Shown here: positions 26,238 to 36,081 of the stretch, piece by piece | Position numbering within the stretch: the first letter of the stretch is position 1 | How the letters are laid out: each line of letters opens with the position of its first letter | Origin: Comamonas halotolerans | GTDB taxonomy: Bacteria > Pseudomonadota > Gammaproteobacteria > Burkholderiales > Burkholderiaceae_C | Direction: 5' to 3' | Length of the DNA stretch: 64,000 nt | Assembly (NCBI RefSeq): GCF_030162935.1 | Contig: NZ_JASAUZ010000001.1 | Location: forward strand, 1 to 64,000 | Notes under the pieces: generated by a model | What the model was told of the DNA's origin: nothing | What the model saw: the letters and a program-made list of their open reading frames with translations, nothing else | Database searches by the model: none | Position numbers and translations under genes: made by a program

Positions 26238-26762
26238 ATGCAATGGTGGCAAGAGGTGGCGGCAGTCGCCATGGCAGAATTTTCCGATGTTCCAGACCCT
26301 GGGCAGGCCACGCGCATCGTCATGCGCCTGACTCTGGCGGCCCTGCTCGGCGGCTTGCTGGGCTGGGAGCGGGAGGCCACGGGCAAAGCGGCAGGCGTTC
26401 GCACGCATATGCTGGTGTGCATGGGCTCAGCCATGTTTGTGATGATTGCACTTCAGACAGGCGCTCAGGCTAATGAGGCCAGCCGCGTCATGCAGGGAGT
26501 GATTGCAGGTGTCGGCTTTCTGGGTGCCGGCACAATTTTGAAAGAAAACTCCGATGTTGGGGCACTGCCGCAAGTCAAAGGTCTGACTACAGCCGCAGGC
26601 ATCTGGCTGACGGCAGCCATTGGAGTGGCAGCCGGTCTGGGAGAAGAGGCAACCGCCGTGCTCAGTGCCTTGCTGGCATTTGGCATCCTGCGCTTGGTTC
26701 CTGTCCTGCTAGGACGAAGTGATGCGAAAGGCAATGAAGAAAAAAACCAACAAGGCGATTAA
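26238..26762 (+). CDS. MgtC/SapB-family membrane protein
   Basis: 174 residues from ATG 26238, with AGGAG 8 bases upstream; the in-frame extension to 26142 is hydrophilic and rejected. Four or five TM helices with the family motifs RLTLAALLGGLLGWERE, AGVRTHMLVCMGSAMFV, GVIAGVGFLGAGTILK and VKGLTTAAGIWLTAAIGVAAGLG. MgtC relatives modulate ATP synthase or magnesium-limited growth; this short form lacks the C-terminal ACT-like domain of MgtC proper, so the role is uncertain. Confidence 0.85.
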   Translation: MQWWQEVAAVAMAEFSDVPDPGQATRIVMRLTLAALLGGLLGWEREATGKAAGVRTHMLVCMGSAMFVMIALQTGAQANEASRVMQGVIAGVGFLGAGTILKENSDVGALPQVKGLTTAAGIWLTAAIGVAAGLGEEATAVLSALLAFGILRLVPVLLGRSDAKGNEEKNQQGD

Positions 26763-26992
26763 TGCAAGTTTGGAATGATTCGATTTCACCACCTCATGCG
26801 AAACAAGACACAAAAATATTTGAAAATTTCAAATAAATCAATGACTTAATTTAAAAAATCACCAATTAAACAATACCTCCCTCCTTGATGATTACATTCC
26901 CAACCCGCAGACAGTTTCGCAGGCTCGTCACATAATGGTTTCATCCATATATCAGTGACTGGTGCACGAAGCTGTGCCAGCCACCCAAACTG

Positions 26993-28183
26993 ATGAATAC
27001 CGTCAACGACATCACCCCTTATTTGGGACAACTGCTCAGCTTCCGTCATGACATGCATGCGAACCCTGAGCTGCGCTATGAAGAACATCGTACTGCCGAC
27101 AAGGTTGCGGCGTTTTTGCAAGCACTGGGCCTTCCTGTGCACCGTGGTCTAGGCAAAACCGGCGTTGTTGCCACCATCTACGGCCAAGGCCGCTCCAAAG
27201 ACAATCCTGGCCGCACCATCGGTATCCGTGCCGACATGGATGCACTGCCTGTGACCGAGATGACCGGCGTGCCCCATGCCAGCTGCGTCCCCGGCAAGAT
27301 GCACGCTTGCGGCCACGATGGACACACCACCATGCTGCTGGGTGCAGCCACATTGCTGGCCAGAAACCCTGCTTTCGGTGGCACGGTTCACCTGATTTTT
27401 CAGCCAGCTGAAGAAGGTGGCGCTGGTGCCAAGGCCATGATGGATGACGGCCTGTTCAAGCTCTTCCCGTGTGACGCAGTATTTGCGCTGCATAACTGGC
27501 CCTCGCTGCCCCAAGGCCAGATGGCCGTGCGCGTGGGCCCCATCATGGCATCCACCATGCGCTTCGAGATCAAGGTGCGCGGCAAGGGCGGCCATGCGGC
27601 CATGCCCCACAAGACGCTGGACCCCATCCCCGTTGCCTGCGCCATTGTCAGCCAGCTGCAGACCCTGGTTTCGCGGGGCGTTGACCCTCTTGACTGCGCC
27701 GTGTTGACTATCGGCAAGATTGAAGGCGGCACCGTGGAAAACATCATCCCTGATGAATGCTCCATTTACGGCACTGTGCGCACGCTCAAGAAGTCCACAC
27801 AGGAATACATGATTGAGGGTCTCAAGCGGGTCTCCAGCAATGTGGCTGCGGCTCACCTGTGTGAAGCCACCTATATCCACAAGCCCGGTTATCCCAACAC
27901 CACCAACACGGCAAATGAAGCACGCTTCATGGGTGAAGTCATGCAGGAAATGGTCGGTAAAGACAATGCCTTCCCGGACATTGATCCAGCCATGACAGCA
28001 GAAGACTTTGGCTTCATGCTGGAAGAAGTACCCGGTGCTTATGGCTGGATTGGCAACGGCCCCAATGGCCAGCCAGGCATTGGCCTGCACAACCCAGGCT
28101 ACGATTTCAACGACGACAATATCGACCTGGGTTCACGCTTCTGGGATCGACTGGCTCGCCGCTGGTTCGAGCAACCGCGTTAA
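26993..28183 (+). CDS. M20-family amidohydrolase (hippurate hydrolase-like)
   Basis: 396 residues. M20D metallopeptidase with RHDMHANPELRYEEHRT, IGIRADMDALP, MHACGHDGHTTMLLGAA (metal-binding Cys and His), FQPAEEGGAGAKAMM (catalytic Glu pair), HNWPSLP and a C-terminal MTAEDFGFMLEEVPGAY. The family removes acyl groups from N-acyl amino acids such as hippurate. It is followed 20 bases on by a terminator and then a BUG receptor, an association often seen in Burkholderiales, so the receptor may bring in its substrate (inference). Confidence 0.92.
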   Translation: MNTVNDITPYLGQLLSFRHDMHANPELRYEEHRTADKVAAFLQALGLPVHRGLGKTGVVATIYGQGRSKDNPGRTIGIRADMDALPVTEMTGVPHASCVPGKMHACGHDGHTTMLLGAATLLARNPAFGGTVHLIFQPAEEGGAGAKAMMDDGLFKLFPCDAVFALHNWPSLPQGQMAVRVGPIMASTMRFEIKVRGKGGHAAMPHKTLDPIPVACAIVSQLQTLVSRGVDPLDCAVLTIGKIEGGTVENIIPDECSIYGTVRTLKKSTQEYMIEGLKRVSSNVAAAHLCEATYIHKPGYPNTTNTANEARFMGEVMQEMVGKDNAFPDIDPAMTAEDFGFMLEEVPGAYGWIGNGPNGQPGIGLHNPGYDFNDDNIDLGSRFWDRLARRWFEQPR

Positions 28184-28203
28184 ACACTTGTTGCATCAGA
28201 ACG

Positions 28204-28229
28204 AACCGCGCCCTGGCGCGGTTTTTTAT
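28204..28229 (+). terminator. Intrinsic terminator after the amidohydrolase
   Basis: AACCGCGCC, loop CT, GGCGCGGTT followed by TTTT. It lies directly before the BUG gene, allowing partial read-through or separate control. Confidence 0.85.
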
Positions 28230-28243
28230 TGGGAATAGACATC

Positions 28244-29242
28244 ATGAGCATCGCAAACCGCCACCAACTCAGCCGTCGCAGCGTGTTGCTAGTAAGCGCT
28301 GGCTTGGCTGCTGCAGGCTTGCCCAGCATAGGCGCAGCCGCTGACAAGCCTTGGCCCAGCAAACCCATTCGCATGATCGTGCCCTATCCTGCAGGTGGTG
28401 TGAATGATGTGGTGGCACGCATGTTTGGCGGCATCATGGGCCAAAGTCTGGGCCAGCCTTTGATTGTGGAAAACAAGCCTGGAGCGGGTGCCACCATCGG
28501 CATGGCCGAACTTGCCAAGGCCGATGATCAGCATACCTTTGCATTTGCAGCCATCAGCCCCCTGACGCTCAACCCCTACCTGATGAAAGTGGCCTACGAC
28601 CCCTTGCAAGACATCATTCCGGTGGCCAGCGTGATGTATGCGCCTGTCTATGTGCTCGCCACCGCCGCCTTTCAGGGCCGCAACTTTGCCGATCTATTGA
28701 CCCAGGCCAGAACCAGCAAAGGGGTGAGCGTAGCCACATCAGGCTACGGCACGCTGGCTCACATCATGGTGGAACAACTCATACGAGCCACAGGCGGCAA
28801 GTTTGTACATGTGCCATATAAAGGCGGCAGCCAACTGATCACCGATGCCGCAGGTGCTCAATTTGACGTGTTGCTGGCCAACCCTTTTGCCCCGATCAAT
28901 GCGCTGATTGATCAGGGCAAGCTGCGCGTGCTGGCCACCACCGGGCCACAGCGCGTAGCCAGTTTCAAAGACATTCCCACACTGGGTGAGCTGGGCTTTG
29001 ACAAAGCCAATCAGACTTCTTTGTTTGGGTTTTATGCACCGCACACCACGGATGCCGCTGTAGTGAAGCGCTTTCACACAGAAGTCAACCGCATCTTGTT
29101 AGGTCAGGACATGCAGCAGCGCCTGCGCAAGCTGGACAATGTGCCAAGAGCCACTTCTCAATCAGACTTTGCGGCAGCAGTGCGCAAGGACTATGCACTC
29201 AATGGCGTGGTGATCGAGCAAGCAGGCATCAAGGCGGAGTAA
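28244..29242 (+). CDS. TctC/BUG-type periplasmic receptor 1
   Basis: 332 residues from ATG 28244. Signal peptide with a twin Arg (LSRRSVLLVSAGLAAAGLP), possibly Tat-dependent. The BUG family pattern is complete: WPSKPIRMIVPYPAGGVNDVVAR, IVENKPGAGATIG, HVPYKGG and PTLGELGFD. These proteins bind carboxylates or aromatics with high affinity; TctA/TctB membrane partners are not in the window, as is common for the expanded BUG set of Burkholderiales. Its 3' end overlaps the convergent PAS-GGDEF-EAL gene by 14 bases. Confidence 0.9.
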   Translation: MSIANRHQLSRRSVLLVSAGLAAAGLPSIGAAADKPWPSKPIRMIVPYPAGGVNDVVARMFGGIMGQSLGQPLIVENKPGAGATIGMAELAKADDQHTFAFAAISPLTLNPYLMKVAYDPLQDIIPVASVMYAPVYVLATAAFQGRNFADLLTQARTSKGVSVATSGYGTLAHIMVEQLIRATGGKFVHVPYKGGSQLITDAAGAQFDVLLANPFAPINALIDQGKLRVLATTGPQRVASFKDIPTLGELGFDKANQTSLFGFYAPHTTDAAVVKRFHTEVNRILLGQDMQQRLRKLDNVPRATSQSDFAAAVRKDYALNGVVIEQAGIKAE

Positions 29243-31199
29243 GCGATTCATGGGACAGTTGCTCCAGCCACTCCTGGACCGGCATGGGGCGACTGTACAA
29301 ATATCCCTGACACAGAATCGCAGGGTACCAGGCACGCAAGATGGCCGCCTGATCTTCCGTCTCCACACCTTCAGCCACAACCCGCAAATGCATGCTCTTG
29401 GCCACCATCAACAGTGCCTGCACCAAGGTGCCGCTGTTGGCGTCGGGCTCAAGGTTGTGAATGAACGATTGATCGATCTTGATCTCCTGGATAGGCAAGC
29501 GGTTGAGATACGAAAGCGATGAGTATCCTGTACCAAAATCATCCAGTGCACACTGCACTCCCAGGCCATTGAGACGCGTCATTTTCTGAACCGCCTCATT
29601 CACATTGGTGAACACCATACTCTCCGTCACCTCCAGAACCAGCCGCCCCTGACCCAGATATTTACCTCGGAGTAAGTTGGTAACTTTGTCGACAAAATCT
29701 GCCTGGACAAACTGCCTTGCACTGATATTGACGGCCACAGACATCTGTGCCCCTCTCACCAGAGGATGTGTCAGCAACTCGACTGCCTGACGCAGCATCC
29801 AGTCGCCCAGTTGCACTATCAACTGAGAATCTTCCGCTATGGGAATGAATGTGCCCGGCGAGACCATGGCCTCCCCAGGAGGCTGCCAGCGCAACAAGGC
29901 CTCAACGCCCCGCACCTTGCCTGCAATATCAACCTGTTTTTGTACAAAAATGCGTAAATGGTCGTGTGCAAGCGCTTCGTACAGACCTTTTTCAATTGCC
30001 AGCTTACGCTGGCTGCTTTGCTCCAGGGCTTCATAAAACATATGCACCTGCCCAACGCCCTGCGCTTTGGCCTGGTACAACGCTAACGTGGCTCTACGGT
30101 AGATATGATCTTCTGAATCCCTTTTACGCGCTGGCTCGGTGAAAGGAAACACAGTGATTCCAACACTGAACGCCAGTTGCACTGCCTCCATTTCCTCGCG
30201 GGCCAATACCACATGGCGCAAGCCACGCTGTAACTCTGTAGCCAGTGCATAGGCCATCATGCGTGCATCCACGCGGCTTCTCGCAGCATCTTGCAAGACC
30301 ACCGCAAACTCGTTGCCCGAAGTACGTGCTACCCAAGCAGTTTTCGGGACCAGGCTTTGCAGCCTTTTGCCCACTGCACGCAACAGTGCATCACCCCACT
30401 CCAGGCCTCTGCCCGCGTTGAATTTGGAGAACTTGTCCATATCAAACAACAGCAGCGCATGCCAGTGCTCAGGTTCATGCGGAAAGCCTTGTTCAGACTT
30501 GATCATCTCATCGAGGTGCTGCGACAACGCCCAGCGATTGGGAAGCAATGTCAGCGCATCAAAATTGAGCATCTGACTCAAACGGCCCCGGGATTGCAAC
30601 AGCTCTGTAATGTCCTGTTTGAGCTCCACAAAGCCTTGTATGGAGCCATCAGCCCCCATCAACGAAGAAATGCTTACGCCTTCCTGCATCTCTGAGCCAT
30701 CTTTGCGACGATTGACCATCACACTGCGCCACACCCCGCCGCCCATGGCTACTGCACGCATTTGCAGACGTTGCTCTTCGCTCATGCCTGTGGAAGATAT
30801 CTGACGCGCAGGCTTGCCCAGCACTTCAGGCAAGCTATAGCCGGTACGCTCCAAAAATGTGCGATTGGCATAGAGCAAGTGGCCATCAAAATCCACGACC
30901 ACCATGCTCTCAGGGCTTTGCTCTATGGCTGAGAACACCAATTCTGTTCCTGCCAACGCGGCCTGATCCGAATGGCGTACATGCAGCATGGATCCTCGCC
31001 ATAAACAAACCACCCCTGCCAGCAATGCTGTCAATACCAGCATCATCAAAGCCATTCCCGCCGTGCCACGCACCCATACAGCGGCAAGCAACATCGCTGA
31101 CATCAGCAAAAGCGCCCAGATGGCACTTTTATTGGTCAAAAAAGGGCCGCTGAAAAACGTCCCTTTCACAAGAGGAGCAGCAATAGGTGAGGCAGCCAT
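29229..31199 (-). CDS. PAS-GGDEF-EAL protein, probable c-di-GMP phosphodiesterase
   Basis: 656 residues from ATG 31199 (start uncertain, weak ribosome site). Two TM helices near 25-70, a PAS domain at ~90-205 (FSAIEQSPESMVVVDFDGHLLYANRTF), a GGDEF domain at ~215-385, and an EAL domain at ~400-650. In the GGDEF domain the signature is RTSGNEF instead of GGDEF, so cyclase activity is unlikely. The EAL domain keeps GVEALLRW, NISARQF, EVTES, DDFGTGYSSLSYL, IKIDQSFI and VAEGVET, all needed for c-di-GMP hydrolysis. Likely an inner-membrane sensor that lowers c-di-GMP, perhaps with the degenerate GGDEF as a GTP sensor. Confidence 0.9.
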   Translation of the reverse strand: MAASPIAAPLVKGTFFSGPFLTNKSAIWALLLMSAMLLAAVWVRGTAGMALMMLVLTALLAGVVCLWRGSMLHVRHSDQAALAGTELVFSAIEQSPESMVVVDFDGHLLYANRTFLERTGYSLPEVLGKPARQISSTGMSEEQRLQMRAVAMGGGVWRSVMVNRRKDGSEMQEGVSISSLMGADGSIQGFVELKQDITELLQSRGRLSQMLNFDALTLLPNRWALSQHLDEMIKSEQGFPHEPEHWHALLLFDMDKFSKFNAGRGLEWGDALLRAVGKRLQSLVPKTAWVARTSGNEFAVVLQDAARSRVDARMMAYALATELQRGLRHVVLAREEMEAVQLAFSVGITVFPFTEPARKRDSEDHIYRRATLALYQAKAQGVGQVHMFYEALEQSSQRKLAIEKGLYEALAHDHLRIFVQKQVDIAGKVRGVEALLRWQPPGEAMVSPGTFIPIAEDSQLIVQLGDWMLRQAVELLTHPLVRGAQMSVAVNISARQFVQADFVDKVTNLLRGKYLGQGRLVLEVTESMVFTNVNEAVQKMTRLNGLGVQCALDDFGTGYSSLSYLNRLPIQEIKIDQSFIHNLEPDANSGTLVQALLMVAKSMHLRVVAEGVETEDQAAILRAWYPAILCQGYLYSRPMPVQEWLEQLSHESLTPP

Positions 31200-31271
31200 A
31201 GCAGGGTGCAAAAAAATGTTCCCGCCAGCGTGTCACGGCGCAATGCCTTTTCACGTAGGCTGAAAGCGCAA

Positions 31272-32216
31272 TTACCAGCGCTTCACACCCTTTTTTTTGG
31301 CTGCTGCGATTGCCTCTTTGCGCGCCAGGCGCTCTGCATCGGCTATGGCCGCTGCGGCAGCCCATTGCTCAAACTCTTCAGGTGTTTCCAGCGTGATACG
31401 TCCCAGCATATGTGTACGGTAGTCGGTAATCACAATTTCAGCAGCCTTTTGTGTGTTTACCCTTCCACCGCTCATCACGCAGCCACGTTTGCGGCCAATG
31501 GCATCGAGCAACTCATCATCGTGCAACGCCTGAATCTTTGCCACACCCAGGCCCAGTTTGAAGCGATCCTCCAGATTCTGGGGATAGTGCTTTTGCAGAA
31601 TCAGCAGCAACTCCAGGGCCACCAACTCTTCGTCATAGGCATTGCGCCCAACCGAGCCGGAAGCCGCAAGGTTGAAGCCGCTTTGCTCAATCGAGATGCG
31701 TGGCCACAGCATGCCTGGGGTATCCCAGAGATAGAAGTCATGGTCCAGCACAATGCGCTGCTCATCCTTGGTCACACCCGCCTCATCGGCTGCTTTGGCC
31801 TGCTTCTTGCCACTCATCGTGTTGATCAATGTGGATTTACCTACATTGGGCACTCCACAAATCAGCACCCGCATGGGTTTGGCCATACCACCGCGGTTGG
31901 GCGCCAGCTGACGGCAGGTCTCCACCAGGCGTCGTGCCGGGGCGATCTCTTCCGCATCCATCGCGATGGCGCGGGTGTCGGGCTGGGAGTTGTACCAATC
32001 CAGCCATTGCTGGGTTTTTTCCGGGTCGGCCACGTCTTGCTTGTTCAACAATTTCATGCGCGGCTTGTGCCCCGTCAACTCTTGCAACAAGGGGTTGAAA
32101 CTGGAGCCCGGAATACGCGCATCCAGCACCTCAATGACCACATCAATGTCTTTCACGCGCTCTTCAATGAGCTTGCGTGTGGAGTTCATGTGGCCGGGGA
32201 ACCATTGGATTGCCAT
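31272..32216 (-). CDS. ylqF: Ribosome biogenesis GTPase YlqF/RbgA-like
   Basis: 314 residues. Circularly permuted GTPase: the G4 motif LLNKQD (~residue 58) precedes G1 ICGVPNVGKST (~119) and G3 LWDTPG (~165). The opening IQWFPGHMNSTRKLIEE is the hallmark of the YlqF group, which assists late 50S assembly. The C-terminal ~90 residues form the family's helical domain and end in a Lys/Ala-rich tail. Confidence 0.92.
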   Translation of the reverse strand: MAIQWFPGHMNSTRKLIEERVKDIDVVIEVLDARIPGSSFNPLLQELTGHKPRMKLLNKQDVADPEKTQQWLDWYNSQPDTRAIAMDAEEIAPARRLVETCRQLAPNRGGMAKPMRVLICGVPNVGKSTLINTMSGKKQAKAADEAGVTKDEQRIVLDHDFYLWDTPGMLWPRISIEQSGFNLAASGSVGRNAYDEELVALELLLILQKHYPQNLEDRFKLGLGVAKIQALHDDELLDAIGRKRGCVMSGGRVNTQKAAEIVITDYRTHMLGRITLETPEEFEQWAAAAAIADAERLARKEAIAAAKKKGVKRW

Positions 32217-32297
32217 GGGCGTGCTTTCTTATTTTCAACAGGAGCTTGGGGCCGCAAGGATAATCGCAAGCTGTTATCTCGTCACAACGGTCCTGTC

Positions 32298-32540
32298 ATG
32301 TCCTCGCAACGCTCCAAACCATCTCCACATCCTTTGAACAACGACATGCTGGTACGAGGCGTGATTTTGGTGCTGATTGGCCTGGTCCTGATCATCGCCC
32401 CGCACTTCATGTCTGCCAGTGAAACCCGTGAGCTGTTTCAACATGCGCGCATCCCGGCCTGGTTCTCGCTGGTGTTGGGCCTGGCGTTCATGGGCCAGTA
32501 TGCGCTGCGCCGCCACAAAGAGCGGCAGACCAGGCAATAA
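32298..32540 (+). CDS. Small two-TM membrane protein
   Basis: 80 residues from ATG 32298, hidden inside a much longer open frame whose upstream part is antisense to ylqF. Two TM helices: VRGVILVLIGLVLIIAPHFM (~19-38) and PAWFSLVLGLAFMGQYAL (~53-70), with a basic C terminus (RRHKERQTRQ). It is divergent from ylqF and convergent with the chemoreceptor gene. Family unknown to me; small membrane proteins of this layout are common near ylqF in related genomes as far as I recall, which is not certain. Confidence 0.6.
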   Translation: MSSQRSKPSPHPLNNDMLVRGVILVLIGLVLIIAPHFMSASETRELFQHARIPAWFSLVLGLAFMGQYALRRHKERQTRQ

Positions 32541-32556
32541 GCCTCTTAAAAGGCTG

Positions 32557-34170
32557 CTAAACCATCTCGGTTTGCAGGGCTTGCAGCTTGAACACCGCTA
32601 CTTGCTGCGCCAGGTGTCCCGCCTGAGCATGCAGACTTTCAGCAGCATGACTGCTGGCCTGCACCAGACGGGCGTTATCTTGCGTCATGCCATCAAGCGC
32701 CACCATCGCGTGGTGCAATTGCGCTATGCCAAGGCTTTGTTCCTGGGCTGTTTGGGTAATTGTCCCCACCAGACTGCTCACGTTTTGGACGTCCTGCACG
32801 ATGCGTTGCATGCGCTGGCCCGCCTCCTGCGCCAACCCCGCGCCAGCTTCCATCTGCTCCAGTGAGCTGCCTATCAATGTCTTGATCTGACGGGCTGCCT
32901 CAGCACTGCGCAATGCCAAGGCACGCACCTCGGCTGCCACTACCGCAAATCCCCTCCCCTGCTCACCGGCACGCGCAGCTTCTACGGCAGCATTGAGTGC
33001 CAGAATATTCGTTTGAAAAGCGATGCCATCAATCACACCGGTGATGGCTGCAATTTCTGCACTTTGGGAGCGCAAGCTGTCCATGCTGTGCACCATGTGC
33101 TGCACCACAGCCCCCCCATCTCTGGCAGATTGTGCCGCGGAAGCCGAGAGCTGGTGCGCCTGATCGGCGCTGGCCACTGAATCAGCCAGTTGCTGGCTGA
33201 TTTGCTCTATCCCCGTCACTGCCAATTGCAGCTGTGCATCGGTGTGCTGGGTGCGCTCGGCCAGTTCGGTATTGCCTTTTGCCAAGCGACTTGCCGTTTG
33301 AGTGACATGACCGACGCCACTGCGCACCTGTGCCACTACGCCATGTAGCTGTTGCCCCATGCGATCAAAGGCGCGCAGCAAACTTCCCATCTCATCTTTG
33401 CGACTCTCTGCTGCCTGCTCCGTCAGATCGCCATGTGCAATGGCCTCAGCCAGCGCCACCGCCTGGGCCAGCGGTTGTGTGATGGAACGTGTAATCGCTA
33501 CAGAAATCCACACGCCCACAACAAGCAGCACTGCATAAATGCCCAAGGCCCATATTTGCGCCTGCTGACGCGTCTGCGCTGCCGTCTCCTGAGCATTCAG
33601 CCTATCTTGCTGCAGCTGTTGCAGCCATAGATCCTGGGCATTCAGATAGCTCTGCGCGGCAGGCTGCAGCGATTCCTTGACCAGCCGCTCAGCCTCCCAT
33701 GCCATGCCCAGGTCACGCGCACGAAAGCTCTCGGCGTAGCTTTTGGCCAGCGCAGCTTCCAGCTCATGCAGTTGAGCTCCTTGTGCACCATCCAGTGTCA
33801 TGGCTTGGCCCAGGTTGCGAGCTTGCTCAAGATAGTCACGGGCTTTACTTGCAAATGCGGCAATCACAGACTCTTCGGATGACAAAACGCTGGCCAAGGC
33901 CGTCTCTACGCCTTTTTGTGTCAACGCCTGCCATTGCCGTACCTGGCCGATACCGCTGTCGTGCCACTGCAAGCTGGCAACTGCATCTCGCTCGACTTTT
34001 TGCAGGTAAGCAATCAAGCCTCCAGCCACCAATACGCCACACAGCAACAAACCACCAAACACCACTGCGATCTTGGCCGCTACAGGCCAATTGCGCAGCA
34101 AGCCAGATGAAGATGATGACGGCGCGTCCACTGCAACCGTTGGCGCAAGAAAAGGAACAGGTAGCGACAT
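32557..34170 (-). CDS. Methyl-accepting chemotaxis protein
   Basis: 537 residues from ATG 34170 (a TTG three codons upstream is possible). TM1 near 30-55, periplasmic sensor domain of ~150 residues, TM2 near 205-225 ([17 protein letters not shown]), HAMP ([22 protein letters not shown]) and a long coiled-coil signalling domain whose tip is [33 protein letters not shown]. Helical sensor, ligand unknown. No che genes nearby, so it is a lone receptor feeding a distant pathway. Confidence 0.94.
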   Translation of the reverse strand: MSLPVPFLAPTVAVDAPSSSSSGLLRNWPVAAKIAVVFGGLLLCGVLVAGGLIAYLQKVERDAVASLQWHDSGIGQVRQWQALTQKGVETALASVLSSEESVIAAFASKARDYLEQARNLGQAMTLDGAQGAQLHELEAALAKSYAESFRARDLGMAWEAERLVKESLQPAAQSYLNAQDLWLQQLQQDRLNAQETAAQTRQQAQIWALGIYAVLLVVGVWISVAITRSITQPLAQAVALAEAIAHGDLTEQAAESRKDEMGSLLRAFDRMGQQLHGVVAQVRSGVGHVTQTASRLAKGNTELAERTQHTDAQLQLAVTGIEQISQQLADSVASADQAHQLSASAAQSARDGGAVVQHMVHSMDSLRSQSAEIAAITGVIDGIAFQTNILALNAAVEAARAGEQGRGFAVVAAEVRALALRSAEAARQIKTLIGSSLEQMEAGAGLAQEAGQRMQRIVQDVQNVSSLVGTITQTAQEQSLGIAQLHHAMVALDGMTQDNARLVQASSHAAESLHAQAGHLAQQVAVFKLQALQTEMV

Positions 34171-34389
34171 AAACAGCAAACCACTTCGTTCAAGGTGTTT
34201 GCAATTTAATGTTACAAAATGTCAGAACAATGACAAATCCAAGACATTCTGCAGCCATGCTGCAAAACATGGCTGAAGCATCAGACGCTGCACACAAGCG
34301 GGCCCTATCTCTATCTGTAAACTGCAGCAACCGATATCGGGGCGAACAAAGCCGACGCGATCACGATCTCTGTTAACGGAAAGCCTCTG

Positions 34390-35919
34390 TCAACCCAAGG
34401 CTGCTGGATCCATATAGCGCAGTCGCCATTCCTCAAAAGTGCCTGTATCGGCAGCTTCGATCTCTCGCTGCTTTTGCACCGAAATGTCTGCCATGTCTGC
34501 AAATCGGGTCTGCTGCGCATCGGTCCATGGCAGGCTGAGCAAGTGCTCGCGTGCCCAATCCGACTGCGCCAGACCGAACTGCGCGAAACTGTTGCCATGC
34601 ATGCTTTGCATTTGCGCCAGCACCCGCGCAGAAGGGGTACTTTCTGGCTGCGCCACACGGGTTTGCGCCTGCGCCAAAGCAGCACTGTAGTCCTGTGTGC
34701 CATGGGTGGCATCAAGCGCAGCAGCAAACGGCGCACACTCATTCAGAACCTGCTTTGCCCAATCACTGAGCAGCAGTTCTTCAGAGCCGCGCTGCAGTTT
34801 CAGCCCTGGCTCACGGCCACGTTCCGCCACCAAGTGCTGATTGTTCTTGAGCTGTGCAATTTCTTCGGGCGAGTCATTGGGGCTGTCGTGAAACAGGCAG
34901 TGCAGCAAAAATACATCCAGCATGCGCATGGTGGCTGCATTGATACCCAGGGGCTCGAAAGGATCAATATCCATCAACCGCACTTCCACGTATTCCACAC
35001 CCCGTTCACGCAGCGCATGCAGCGGACGCTCGCCACTGTAGGTTGTGCGCTTGGGACGAATAGTGCCGTAGAACTCGTTTTCAATCTGCAGCAAGCTGGT
35101 GCCCAGCTGGTTGTAATCACCGCCGGGATTTCGAATGCCGAGTTGTTCATAGGCGGGATACGGCTGTGTCAGCGCCTGATGCAGCGAGTTGGCATAACCT
35201 TCCAGGCCGTTATAGCTGACATTGATGGATGACTGTGCATCACTTTGATAACCCAAACGCCCCATGCGCAACGAAGTGGCATAGGGAAGGTACAAAGCCT
35301 TTTGCCTGTCTCCCAATGGTTGCAGACGATGCTCGCGTCCTTGCACAAAGCACGGGCTCAATGCAGGCGAAGCACCGAACAAATACAGCAGCACAAAGGC
35401 ATGGCGACGGAAGTTGCGAATCAGTGCAAAGTATTCTTCGCTGGTCACTCCTGGCAGTGACCAGTTGTAGTGAATGCCCGAGATGGTTTGCATGCGGCGG
35501 CCATAGCGATGCCCCAGCCCCATGCGATAGACACTCTTGGAGCGTCCAGAATGCGAGGCCCCGTAGCGCCCAAGGGGAATGGTTTCATCCGTTGGCAAAC
35601 CGCAGGGCATGCTGCAGTTCCACATGGCCTCCTCACCCAGGGCTGCCATGCTGCGCAAGGTGTACTGGTGCACCTCTTGCAACTCTTGCAAACACTCCTC
35701 AACACCTAAGCGCGCCCCGGTGATCAATTCCAGCTGAGACTCACTGTAATCGGTGGTGATGAAGGGATGAGTCAGCGCCGAGCCCAGCGCTGCAGGGTGC
35801 GGCGTGAGCGCAAGATAACCGTTGGGCAAGACGCGCAAACCTTCTTTTTCTATACCGCGGCGTATGCCTGCCAGGCGCTCTGCAGCGGGAAGGGAGAACG
35901 ATTTGGGCGATGGATTCAT
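34390..35919 (-). CDS. gshA: Glutamate-cysteine ligase
   Basis: 509 residues, the usual size of the E. coli type. Recognised by GIRRGIEKEGLRVLPNGYLA, FITTDYSESQLELIT (with the active-site Glu region), MWNCSMPCGLP, GIHYNWSLP and VEYVEVRLMDIDPF. Makes gamma-glutamylcysteine, the first step of glutathione synthesis. gshB is not in the window. Confidence 0.95.
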   Translation of the reverse strand: MNPSPKSFSLPAAERLAGIRRGIEKEGLRVLPNGYLALTPHPAALGSALTHPFITTDYSESQLELITGARLGVEECLQELQEVHQYTLRSMAALGEEAMWNCSMPCGLPTDETIPLGRYGASHSGRSKSVYRMGLGHRYGRRMQTISGIHYNWSLPGVTSEEYFALIRNFRRHAFVLLYLFGASPALSPCFVQGREHRLQPLGDRQKALYLPYATSLRMGRLGYQSDAQSSINVSYNGLEGYANSLHQALTQPYPAYEQLGIRNPGGDYNQLGTSLLQIENEFYGTIRPKRTTYSGERPLHALRERGVEYVEVRLMDIDPFEPLGINAATMRMLDVFLLHCLFHDSPNDSPEEIAQLKNNQHLVAERGREPGLKLQRGSEELLLSDWAKQVLNECAPFAAALDATHGTQDYSAALAQAQTRVAQPESTPSARVLAQMQSMHGNSFAQFGLAQSDWAREHLLSLPWTDAQQTRFADMADISVQKQREIEAADTGTFEEWRLRYMDPAALG

Positions 35920-36081
35920 TCTTGTCGGGTGTTACGGTCAGAAAACGGGGGCAACCTTAGCATGCCTCTTTCATTCGAGGTGATGATAGAGACATGCTTG
36001 CAAATCTGGTGCCAGCCCCGTGCATAACCACGTACAGGCTGTGTCGCCCGCTCACGTGATTGCACACTGACTTTGTAACAG

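Noticed and set aside
31206-32540. 444-residue plus-strand open frame
   Set aside because: Most of it is antisense to the well-supported ylqF gene and reads as low-information His/Gln-rich protein; only its last 80 codons look like a real gene.
34474-35232. 252-residue plus-strand frame
   Set aside because: Lies wholly antisense to gshA, whose motifs are unambiguous.
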